A stretch of DNA of 64,000 nucleotides from NCBI GenBank assembly GCA_964564635.1, contig CAZMAR010000001.1:992001-1056000 (forward strand), in the 5' to 3' direction. The notes under the pieces were generated by a model. It had not been told where the DNA came from, did no database searches, and saw only the letters and a program-made list of their open reading frames with translations. This document shows positions 53,818-62,131 of the stretch, piece by piece. Numbering within the stretch: position 1 is the first letter of the stretch; the number at the start of each line of letters is the position of its first letter. Source of the stretch: Tepidaquicella sp964564635 (GTDB lineage Bacteria > Bacteroidota > Ignavibacteria > Tepidaquicellales > Tepidaquicellaceae). The translations under genes and the position numbers were made by a program.

Positions 53818-56439
53818 TTATTTTTTAGGTAAGAACCTCATCACTTTTGTATTTGCAACTCTTACGGCGATTGCGGAAAATGTTTGTTTATATTCCCCAT
53901 TAAGCCACAATCTTACCTGATCCCGATAATTAACGGAAATATTTTGCCCATTTTGTCCCGGTGGTAAAATAGAATTGTATACAAGTGTATTTGATAAATC
54001 ACCAATAAATCTGAGTGATGGTCCAAAATAAGAAGTAAAATCCGACATATTAGATGCAGAAATGTAACTATATTGTATATTGCAAATTGTATTTCCGCAT
54101 CCGTCAGATTCATAAGGACCGGCATCAAGAATAGGAGACAGGGACGGAACAGCCCCTAAAGGATGTCTGAACTTAACTTTATGAACATTACCCCAAACCC
54201 ATTTATTTGCATCTGAGGTTTTGAATCTATTTTTTAATTGTAAAACTGCATCTTTAAAACTCTTAATTAATGCATCGCGGAGATTTTCGTAATTGTATTC
54301 ATCATTTTTTTTAATTAAACCTTTTCCTGTAGATTCATTATATTTAGTCATAGATACATTCAAAAAGTTTTCCCGCATCAACTTGGATGTATTACGAACA
54401 GGGATGCTTGAAATTGTTATATAATCCTGATATAAATCTTCTCCAAGTTTTTCTTTGTATAAGTTTTTATATAATTCAATTTCAAATTGAGAGAATATAG
54501 TAGCAGCAGGATTAATTAATTTAAATTCATAATTCCAGTTTTTTAAAATTTGTAAATAATCTTTTTCTTCTTCAGTAAGATATAATGACGGTGGTTTAGC
54601 TCTCCTTGAAGTATCAAGAGTAAGAGAGGTAACTGCCTTAAATAGATAATTACAAAATTCCTTTGCATGAAGACTATTTACATCAAGTTGCATTAGCTGA
54701 AACTCTGAAGCAGAGAAATTATTTCTTGTTTTTAAGAGTTCTTCAATTCTTGCTGCCCGATAATGTGGTTCATATAAATTCGTTATATAATATTTCAATC
54801 CTGCCTGAGGTCTATTATTTGCAGAAACAATATACTCTTCACGAGGATTCAGTATCGATGGTAAATCCTCAAAATTAATATAACCTTTCCATTCAAAGCC
54901 ATTTCTGTTGGTAGCAATTGCAAGAGCACTTATATTTTCATTTTGTTCATTAAAAACCTTTCTTATTGGAATTTTACCTGCCACACAGTAACCGATATTG
55001 CCATTAGTATCAGCATAAACAAAATTTAATGCAGGAACCCCATAAGATTTTAAGGCTGATCTGAAATTATTCCAATTTTTAGCTTTATTAACATTATATA
55101 AAGCAGTAATTTCATCACTGAAATCATATCCTGCCCATTTTAAGACAACCACATTCTTTTTGTCTGTTATAAATTTCTGACTGTTAAAAAAATTTGTTTT
55201 TTCAAGATTAGAAACTATGGGACCTTCTTTTGTTAAATAAACTGTAAATGAAATATCTTCTTTTTTCCCTTTAACAGAAATATTTTCTAAAACACTATCA
55301 ATTATTGCAGAATTAGAGTCATTAGACAATAAAAACAAATCTGACTCATCGCACATTAAATTTGTTATCCCCCACCCTATACAATTATTCATTCCAATTA
55401 AAACTCCCGGAACACCAGGAATTGAAAAGCCTGCAATCCTAAAATTATCGGATTTATTAATCATTTCTAATTCATACCAAGTTGAAGGAACTTGCAACGG
55501 TAAATGCGGATCATTTGCGATAAGAGGTTTTCCGTTCTCTGATTTTGTTCCTGAAACTACCCAGGCATTACTCCCTGATGGAACCTCACTGGATCCATAA
55601 TTCTTTATAAAATCAAAGTAAACATCAATAAAGTCAGTTTTTACAAAAGAAAATAGTTCACCACTAAAATTGGTTTGTGTTACATTTGTATCTCGTTCTT
55701 TTTTCTCTTTTTGCTGTTGTTTCTCTCGCTCTCTTTCTTCAGATGATTTAATCACATTCGGAGCCTCAGGATGTATATCAGGGATAAAATCTTTTGCTTT
55801 TTCAGATCCGAATTTTTCAACAATCCTTCCAAAACAGTAATCAGTGTACCAGGAAATGTTTAGTGTCCAGGCCATAAATCTAACAATTGCAAAGCAATCT
55901 TCGGGTTCCCATTTATCAGGTTTATAATCCAGAGCATCAAATTCAAGTGGTAAATTCTTTTTATTTCTTTCAATAAAATAATTTACCCCATCAGAATAGT
56001 TTTCCAAAATTTCTTTTGTTTCTGCTGGAAGATTTTTATAATGTTTTTTTACCGTTCTGTAAATACCAATAGTTCTAAATAATTTATCATAATCAATAGA
56101 TTCGACTCCAAATATTTCCGATAACCTGCCCTGACTAACCCTTCTCATAAAATCCATTTCCCAAAGTCTGTCCTGTGCGTGGATGTATCCGAGCAAAAAA
56201 TATAAATCTTTCTGGTTTTCCGCTTCAATATGTGGAACACCAAAAGGATCTCTGTATACAGTTACAGTATCAGAAAGTCCATTAATTATTAAGGTCCCTT
56301 CTTCTTCATATAAACTTTTTGTTGATAGGTCTCTGAAGAGAATAAAAGCCGTAATAGCAAATACTAAAATAACAATTATTATACCTGAAAGATTTTTAAA
56401 GAAATTACTTTTCATTCGATTTATCATTTCATAATACAA
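53818..56439 (-). CDS. Penicillin acylase family protein
   Basis: An 873-residue Ntn-hydrolase precursor. An N-terminal membrane helix or signal segment (about residues 18-36) directs it to the envelope. VYRDPFGVPHIEAEN and GYIHAQDRLWEMDFMRR are classical alpha-chain motifs. After a spacer, PSGSNAWVVSG at 287-297 gives the autocleavage site, with Ser290 as the new N-terminal nucleophile, then NDPHLPLQVPSTWYE. The spacer contains a very charged segment (residues 234-250, mostly Glu, Lys, Arg and Gln). Substrate unknown; candidates include acyl-homoserine lactones, lipopeptides or other amides. An alternative start at Met9 (56415) is possible. Confidence 0.93.
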   Translation of the reverse strand: MYYEMINRMKSNFFKNLSGIIIVILVFAITAFILFRDLSTKSLYEEEGTLIINGLSDTVTVYRDPFGVPHIEAENQKDLYFLLGYIHAQDRLWEMDFMRRVSQGRLSEIFGVESIDYDKLFRTIGIYRTVKKHYKNLPAETKEILENYSDGVNYFIERNKKNLPLEFDALDYKPDKWEPEDCFAIVRFMAWTLNISWYTDYCFGRIVEKFGSEKAKDFIPDIHPEAPNVIKSSEEREREKQQQKEKKERDTNVTQTNFSGELFSFVKTDFIDVYFDFIKNYGSSEVPSGSNAWVVSGTKSENGKPLIANDPHLPLQVPSTWYELEMINKSDNFRIAGFSIPGVPGVLIGMNNCIGWGITNLMCDESDLFLLSNDSNSAIIDSVLENISVKGKKEDISFTVYLTKEGPIVSNLEKTNFFNSQKFITDKKNVVVLKWAGYDFSDEITALYNVNKAKNWNNFRSALKSYGVPALNFVYADTNGNIGYCVAGKIPIRKVFNEQNENISALAIATNRNGFEWKGYINFEDLPSILNPREEYIVSANNRPQAGLKYYITNLYEPHYRAARIEELLKTRNNFSASEFQLMQLDVNSLHAKEFCNYLFKAVTSLTLDTSRRAKPPSLYLTEEEKDYLQILKNWNYEFKLINPAATIFSQFEIELYKNLYKEKLGEDLYQDYITISSIPVRNTSKLMRENFLNVSMTKYNESTGKGLIKKNDEYNYENLRDALIKSFKDAVLQLKNRFKTSDANKWVWGNVHKVKFRHPLGAVPSLSPILDAGPYESDGCGNTICNIQYSYISASNMSDFTSYFGPSLRFIGDLSNTLVYNSILPPGQNGQNISVNYRDQVRLWLNGEYKQTFSAIAVRVANTKVMRFLPKK

Positions 56440-56486
56440 AAATAGTTGTTAAGTTAAGAACAAAAAATAGTAATTTAGAATAAAAA

Positions 56487-57053
56487 ATGATAATTTATAT
56501 ACATGGATTCAGAAGTTCTGGAAAAGCAAGAAAAGCTCAGGAGACAAAAGACTATTTCAAAGACACTAAAGTTCTGGCACCTGATTTACCAGTCTCTCCC
56601 AAAATAGCTTTTTTTCGTTTGTGTGATATTATAAGAGAAGCAAGTGGAAAGCCCAATATTATCGGCTCTTCCTTGGGGGGATTTTATGGTATGCTGCTAA
56701 ATGCAAAATACGGATTAAAAGCAGTATTAATAAATCCAGCAATTAAACCCTATGAAGTACTGAAACCGTATATAGGAGAACTCACAAATTATCATACGGG
56801 AGAAAAATTTGAATGGAAAGAGGAGCACATAGATGAACTGATAAATCTAAACAATAAATTTTTTAAATATATAAATCAGAAAAAACTATTCCTTCTACTT
56901 GCAAAAGATGATGAATTACTAAATCATACGGAAACTAAATCAACATTCCCTAAAGCAGGTAAAATAGTTGAATATGAAAACGCTGGTCATGAATTTTCTA
57001 GATACAATGAAGCACTTGAAGAAATTAAAAAATTTTTTTCTTCATCCCCTTAA
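56487..57053 (+). CDS. YqiA/YcfP-like alpha/beta-hydrolase
   Basis: A 188-residue small alpha/beta-hydrolase. IYIHGFRSSGKARKAQ is the oxyanion-side start, GSSLGGFYGMLLN at 60-72 contains the nucleophile Ser62, LLAKDDELLNH holds the likely Asp, and ENAGHEFSRY has the catalytic His. This is the YqiA type of esterase, cytoplasmic, with unknown natural substrate. It is divergent from the penicillin acylase gene with 47 bp between the two start codons. Confidence 0.87.
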   Translation: MIIYIHGFRSSGKARKAQETKDYFKDTKVLAPDLPVSPKIAFFRLCDIIREASGKPNIIGSSLGGFYGMLLNAKYGLKAVLINPAIKPYEVLKPYIGELTNYHTGEKFEWKEEHIDELINLNNKFFKYINQKKLFLLLAKDDELLNHTETKSTFPKAGKIVEYENAGHEFSRYNEALEEIKKFFSSSP

Positions 57054-57069
57054 AAATCAAAAGTAATTT

Positions 57070-57483
57070 TTAATACTTAGAAGTTTTCATTACATCAGCA
57101 AGTACATCATAAAATTTTGTCCAGGCAGATTTTAATTCTGGAGTAAATTCATCCGCCAATACTTTTTCAATTGCGTATAAAAGGGACTCCTTAAATATTT
57201 CATAATGTTCATCCTTAACATTGTATTCATAATGTCTTTTCCCCAATTCCTGAACTGCAGGTATAATAATTTGAGGATTATTCAATCCTTCGACAACGGT
57301 TTTCATCATTGTCATTATTCTATGTTGCTGGTCTTTTATATCACCCTTAAAAAGTTTTACTGCTTCGGGGTCCAATTCAAAAAGTCTGTTGTAATGAATT
57401 TCCCAGCAATTTGTTTCACAGATTTTCAAAAAACTTGTCTGAATTAAACTAATTTCCTCTGGTGTAAAAATGTTTTCAAACAT
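57070..57483 (-). CDS. Single-domain globin (flavohaemoglobin-type haem domain)
   Basis: A 137-residue globin. The pattern LGKRHYEYNVKDEHYEIFKE supplies the proximal His (in KRH) and matches the F-helix and FG corner of bacterial flavohaemoglobins. ELDPEAVKLFKGD fits the C-D region, and the LADVM end fits the H helix. There is no reductase domain, so it would depend on another reductase for nitric oxide dioxygenation or act as an oxygen or NO sensor or carrier. It converges with the esterase gene across 16 bp and is followed upstream by a 233-bp gap before the E1 gene. Confidence 0.85.
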   Translation of the reverse strand: MFENIFTPEEISLIQTSFLKICETNCWEIHYNRLFELDPEAVKLFKGDIKDQQHRIMTMMKTVVEGLNNPQIIIPAVQELGKRHYEYNVKDEHYEIFKESLLYAIEKVLADEFTPELKSAWTKFYDVLADVMKTSKY

Positions 57484-57716
57484 ATTATTTCATATTTAAT
57501 ATTTTTCAATATAATAAAAACATAGCAAAATTTAAATAAATTCAAATTTATTTAATAATCAATATTGATAATAAAATTTAAAAAAATAAAGAAAATTTAT
57601 AATAACTTCATTTAAATAATTTCTCAATTTATTTAAATTAAATATAAAATATTTATCCTTGCAACTAAACAGAATATTTATTTGTTTTAATAATATTAAT
57701 TATAAAAAAAATTAAT

Positions 57717-60116
57717 ATGGCTAAAAATAAGGACTACGAATTCAAAAAAGAGGAAATCCTAAACGACTACAGAATTGTAAACGAAAGCAGACAGGCAAGT
57801 TTACTTGGTAGAAAAGAGACTCTACTCGGTAAGGCAAATTTTGGGATTTTCGGAGACGGTAAAGAGGTTCCGCAAATTGCAATGGCAAAGACTTTTCAAA
57901 ATGGGGATTTTCGCTCGGGTTATTACAGAGATCAAACTTTTATGTTTGCAACTGGTATGTTAACTTTGGAACAATTTTTTGCACAACTTTATGGTGATAC
58001 AGATATTGTACGAGAGCCCCATTCTGGTGGAAGAGGAATGAATAATCATTTTGGCTCAAGATTACTTGATGAAAATGGTAAATGGAAAAATCTTATGCAA
58101 ATGAAAAATACTTCTTCTGATATTGCTCCCACTGCCTCACAAATGCAAAGATTACTTGGCTTAGCATATGCATCAAAATTATATAGAAATAACCCTGAAC
58201 TTTCTTATTTAAAGGAATTTTCAAATAATGGTAATGAAGTTGCATTCGGTACAATAGGAAATGCAAGCACAGCAGAGGGTATTTTCTTTGAAACTATTAA
58301 TGCTGCTGGTGTACTTATGGTACCACTTGCAATTTCTATATGGGATGACGGCTTTGGTATTTCTGTACCAAATATTTATCAAATGACGAAATCAAACATT
58401 TCCGAAATATTAAAAGGTTTTGAATACAGTAAAGAGCTTGAACAAGGATTTTTGATTTACAGAGTACCAGGTTGGGATTATGAAAAACTTGTAAAAACAT
58501 ATAGAGAGGGAATATCAATCGTAAGAGAAAAACATATACCAGCAATATTTCACATTACAGAATTAACACAACCTCAGGGACACTCTACTTCCGGTTCACA
58601 CGAAAGGTACAAAACAAAAGAAAGACTTGAATGGGAAAAAGAATATGACTGTATAAGGCAATTCCGAAAATGGATTTTAGAGAAAGGTTTTGCAACTGAA
58701 GAAGAGTTAACGAAAATAGAAGAGGATGCAAAAATAACAGTAAAAAAAGCACAGCAAAAAGCGTGGGAGGAATTTCTTAATCCAATAAAAAAAGAAAGAG
58801 ATGAATTAAGTAAAATATTGATTGAAATTTCCAAGGTAAGTAAGAAATCAGAAGAAATAAAAAAGATTAATGATGATATGTATCGCGCACTGGAAACAAC
58901 AAGGAGAATGATTGCAGCATCAGCAAACGATGCTTTAATTTCATTAAAAGATGAACCAGAAGAAATAAAACAAAAATTAATTGATTGGAATGAAAAGTAC
59001 AAGAAATCTAATGAACATAACTACGGCTCACATTTATACAGTCAATCAGATGAAAGTCCTCTAAATGTAAAAGAGGTAAAACCTGTATATACAGAAAACT
59101 CAAAAAGAGTTGACGGAAGAGAAATATTACTCGCCTTTTTTGATTATGCATTTAAAACAGATCCGCGAATATTTGCAATTGGTGAAGACATTGGGAGGTT
59201 AGGAGATGTAAATCAAGGAATGGCGGGTTTACAGGCAAAATATGGCGATATCAGAATAACAGATACAGGTATAAGAGAAGCAACAATTACAGGACAGGGT
59301 ATAGGTGCAGCATTAAGAGGGTTAAAACCAATAGTTGAAATTCAATATCTTGATTACTTATTATATGCTTTGCAAATAATAAGTGATGACTTAGCACTAT
59401 TACATTGGCGAACAAAAGGCGGTCAGAAAGCCCCAGTAATAATTCGTACACGAGGACACAGATTAGTTGGAATATTTCATTCAGGCTCTCCAATAGGAAT
59501 GATAACTCACGCTTTTAGAGGATTACATATATGCGTACCAAGAAATATGACACAAGCAGCAGGATTTTATAATACTTTACTTAAAGGGGATGACCCCGGA
59601 CTTGTAATAGAAAGACTAAACGCATATAGAATAAAAGAGTTATTACCTGAAAACATTGGAGAGATAACAATACCTCTTGGGGTACCGGAAATTATACAGG
59701 AAGGAAAGGATATAACAGTTGTGACTTATGGCGCCTGCGTGGACATAGCAAAAACTGCAATAACAAAATTAGAAAAAGTTGGCGTTTCAGTTGAATTAAT
59801 AGATATAAGAACACTCCTTCCTTTTGATAGATTCGGTATAATAAAGAATTCAATTAAGAAAACAAACAAAGTACTTTTCCTTGATGAAGATGTACCAGGC
59901 GGTGCAACTGCATATATTATGCAACAGGTTTTAGACGAACAAGATGGATATAAATATCTTGATTCACCCCCCAGAACCTTAACAGGAAAACATCATAGAC
60001 CTGCTTATGGAAACGATGGAGATTATTACTCAAAACCCAATGCAGAGGAAGTCTTTACTGTGATTTATGAAATGATGCATGAATACGACCCGGGAAAATA
60101 TCCACGATTCTTTTAA
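57717..60116 (+). CDS. 2-oxoacid dehydrogenase E1, fused alpha and beta subunits
   Basis: A 799-residue thiamine-diphosphate enzyme. The alpha half (about residues 40-400) carries GTIGNASTAEGIFFETINAAG as the cofactor-binding region and HITELTQPQGHSTSGSHER near its end. The beta half (from about 460) has VDGREILLAFFDYAF, AIGEDIGRLGDVNQG, IVEIQYLDYLLYA and the C-terminal transketolase domain with DIRTLLPFDR and DEDVPGGATA. Such fused E1 proteins are common in Bacteroidetes and decarboxylate pyruvate or branched-chain ketoacids. No E2 or E3 gene is nearby, so it is encoded apart from its complex partners. Confidence 0.93.
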   Translation: MAKNKDYEFKKEEILNDYRIVNESRQASLLGRKETLLGKANFGIFGDGKEVPQIAMAKTFQNGDFRSGYYRDQTFMFATGMLTLEQFFAQLYGDTDIVREPHSGGRGMNNHFGSRLLDENGKWKNLMQMKNTSSDIAPTASQMQRLLGLAYASKLYRNNPELSYLKEFSNNGNEVAFGTIGNASTAEGIFFETINAAGVLMVPLAISIWDDGFGISVPNIYQMTKSNISEILKGFEYSKELEQGFLIYRVPGWDYEKLVKTYREGISIVREKHIPAIFHITELTQPQGHSTSGSHERYKTKERLEWEKEYDCIRQFRKWILEKGFATEEELTKIEEDAKITVKKAQQKAWEEFLNPIKKERDELSKILIEISKVSKKSEEIKKINDDMYRALETTRRMIAASANDALISLKDEPEEIKQKLIDWNEKYKKSNEHNYGSHLYSQSDESPLNVKEVKPVYTENSKRVDGREILLAFFDYAFKTDPRIFAIGEDIGRLGDVNQGMAGLQAKYGDIRITDTGIREATITGQGIGAALRGLKPIVEIQYLDYLLYALQIISDDLALLHWRTKGGQKAPVIIRTRGHRLVGIFHSGSPIGMITHAFRGLHICVPRNMTQAAGFYNTLLKGDDPGLVIERLNAYRIKELLPENIGEITIPLGVPEIIQEGKDITVVTYGACVDIAKTAITKLEKVGVSVELIDIRTLLPFDRFGIIKNSIKKTNKVLFLDEDVPGGATAYIMQQVLDEQDGYKYLDSPPRTLTGKHHRPAYGNDGDYYSKPNAEEVFTVIYEMMHEYDPGKYPRFF

Positions 60117-60265
60117 TAATATTGCAGTCTATATTACTTTCCGGTAAAGCAATCTAAAATTAATGTAGGGAGTTATATTTATTAATAAAATAATTCCTCC
60201 TTAATTATAAAATGAATTTATTTAAAAAAATAAAAAACCTATCTTTATTTAAAAAATAAGGTTTT

Positions 60266-62053
60266 ATGAAAAAATTAATTTTATTATTTCTTTTTATTTC
60301 AATATCCTACAATCTCTCTTTTGCACAATGGAAAGAGGCGGGAAAACCAGTTTCAATTATTTATTCAATTTGTGTAAAAGATAATTTAATTTTTGTGGGA
60401 ACTCCAATGGGTATATACCGCTCGGTTAACTACGGGAGTTCGTGGAATTCAATAAACCTTGGGGTAATAAACTTATATGTAAATAAATTTGCAATTTGTG
60501 GTAATAATATTTTTGCTGGCACAGTAGATAGAGGACTCTTTCGTTCATCAGATAATGGTGATAGCTGGATGGCAGCAAATACCGGTTTAATTAGTCAAGA
60601 GATAAATGAAATTATTGTTAATAATAATGAAATTTATGTTTCTGCAGGAGAAAATTTATTTGTCTCTACAAATTTTGGTGATAACTGGGTTCAAATAAAA
60701 GGTATTTCAAATGTAAGATCTCTTGCTTTCAAAGATAGCATGTTATTTGCAGCAACCTCAGACGGTATTTATAATACTTATGATAAAGGGGAAAATTGGT
60801 ACAAAGTAAGTTATTCAATAAATGCAAAAGTACTTGCTGTAAGTGGAGAATACATATTAGCTGGAACGGAATATAATGGAGTTTTCGTTACAAGAGACAA
60901 TGGAAAAAACTGGACCTCAGCAAGTAATGGGTTACCTGACTATACCACCATAAATTCAATTGCAGTAATTGGAAGCAGCATTTTTGCAGCAACTGATGGT
61001 TCAGGAATTTACTTTTCTATTAATTATGGTACAAGTTGGGTTCCTGTAAATAATGGTTTAACAAGTCACAGAGTTATTTCCATTTTCGCATATAGAAATT
61101 ATCTGTTTGCTGCTACTTTTGGTGGTTTATATTATTCAGTTGATAATGGAAATCAATGGGCAAATATCAGCTCTGGTATTGTTAGCAATCAAACAATTAA
61201 CTGTATGGCTGCAAACGGAAATACAATATACGCTGCTACCAATCAGGGAAGGGTCTTTACATCACCGGATAACGGGAATGTCTGGTATTCTTATAACAAC
61301 ACCGGTATTATAAAAGAATTTCAAGGGAAATACTTATCAGCCGTAGGAAATATTAATGGAGTTACCTGTGGTATTGGAACTGTTTACATTGCAACTGATA
61401 GCGGGGTTTTCAAGTCCTATGATAATGGCAATGACTGGAAACAAATCAACAATGGTTTAATGAACAAAAATGTTTATTCAATTCTACAATATAGAAACAA
61501 TCTCTTTGCAGGGACTGGAAACGGATTATACACTTCCATTGATGATGGTAGGACATGGCGGCTTTCTGAGTTTCAATCACTTACATTGGGTAAGGTTCAA
61601 TCTATTGCAATTAACAACAATAATTATTATGCAGGAATAAATGGAAATATTTATTGTGTAATTGATAAGGGCGCTGATAATACAAGAGCAACATTTGATA
61701 AAGCCTATGATATACCTGGTATTGTATTTAACAGCGATTATCTTTTTGCAATAACATTTGGTGGTGGTTTGTATCGTGGTGATTTGCAGGGTAAAGGATG
61801 GGATGATTATAACGAAGGTATAAAAAATTTGTTTCTCACTTCTATAGTTGTTTCTGGTGAAACGGTAATTATAAGTTCCTGGGGCGGCGGTATTTTTTAT
61901 TCGACTGATAATGGTAAGGAATGGTTTGAAGCAAATGAAGGTTTATCTGAATTAAAAATTAAATCACTATTAATAAATGGAGATTATGTTTTTGCTGGAA
62001 CAGAATCAGGAAAGATTTACAAAAGACATATAAATGAATTCGTAGAAAAATAA
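60266..62053 (+). CDS. Secreted beta-propeller protein with YCF48/BNR-type repeats
   Basis: A 595-residue exported protein. The first 21 residues (MKKLILLFLFISISYNLSFA) form a signal peptide. At least ten repeats of about 40-45 residues follow, each with a core such as SSDNGDSWMAANTGL, TRDNGKNWTSASNGL or STDNGKEWFEANEGL; this S-x-DNG-x-x-W pattern marks sortilin/BNR/YCF48 propellers. The repeat number could form one or two propellers. It ends FAGTESGKIYKRHINEFVEK without the type IX sorting domain seen in its convergent neighbour, so it may stay periplasmic. Function unknown. Confidence 0.87.
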   Translation: MKKLILLFLFISISYNLSFAQWKEAGKPVSIIYSICVKDNLIFVGTPMGIYRSVNYGSSWNSINLGVINLYVNKFAICGNNIFAGTVDRGLFRSSDNGDSWMAANTGLISQEINEIIVNNNEIYVSAGENLFVSTNFGDNWVQIKGISNVRSLAFKDSMLFAATSDGIYNTYDKGENWYKVSYSINAKVLAVSGEYILAGTEYNGVFVTRDNGKNWTSASNGLPDYTTINSIAVIGSSIFAATDGSGIYFSINYGTSWVPVNNGLTSHRVISIFAYRNYLFAATFGGLYYSVDNGNQWANISSGIVSNQTINCMAANGNTIYAATNQGRVFTSPDNGNVWYSYNNTGIIKEFQGKYLSAVGNINGVTCGIGTVYIATDSGVFKSYDNGNDWKQINNGLMNKNVYSILQYRNNLFAGTGNGLYTSIDDGRTWRLSEFQSLTLGKVQSIAINNNNYYAGINGNIYCVIDKGADNTRATFDKAYDIPGIVFNSDYLFAITFGGGLYRGDLQGKGWDDYNEGIKNLFLTSIVVSGETVIISSWGGGIFYSTDNGKEWFEANEGLSELKIKSLLINGDYVFAGTESGKIYKRHINEFVEK

Positions 62054-62077
62054 AATAATAAAATAGATTACCAATAA

Positions 62078-62112
62078 AAAAGCCCCTTTTGAATATATCA
62101 AAAGGGGCTTTT
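62078..62112. terminator. Strong bidirectional intrinsic terminator
   Basis: A perfect 15-bp stem (AAAAGCCCCTTTTGA at 62078-62092 and its complement at 62098-62112) with a 5-nt loop. The A- and T-rich outer ends give a U-run in both directions. It sits between the convergent propeller gene (ends 62053) and peptidase gene (ends 62132), so it can stop both transcripts. Confidence 0.95.
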
Positions 62113-62131
62113 AGTTTAATATCCTGATAAA

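Noticed and set aside
57640..57716. A Bacteroidetes-type promoter (TTG / TAnnTTTG) before the E1 gene
   Set aside because: TTGCAA and a TTTG are present, but the TA at the required position is missing and the spacing is off, so it was not listed.
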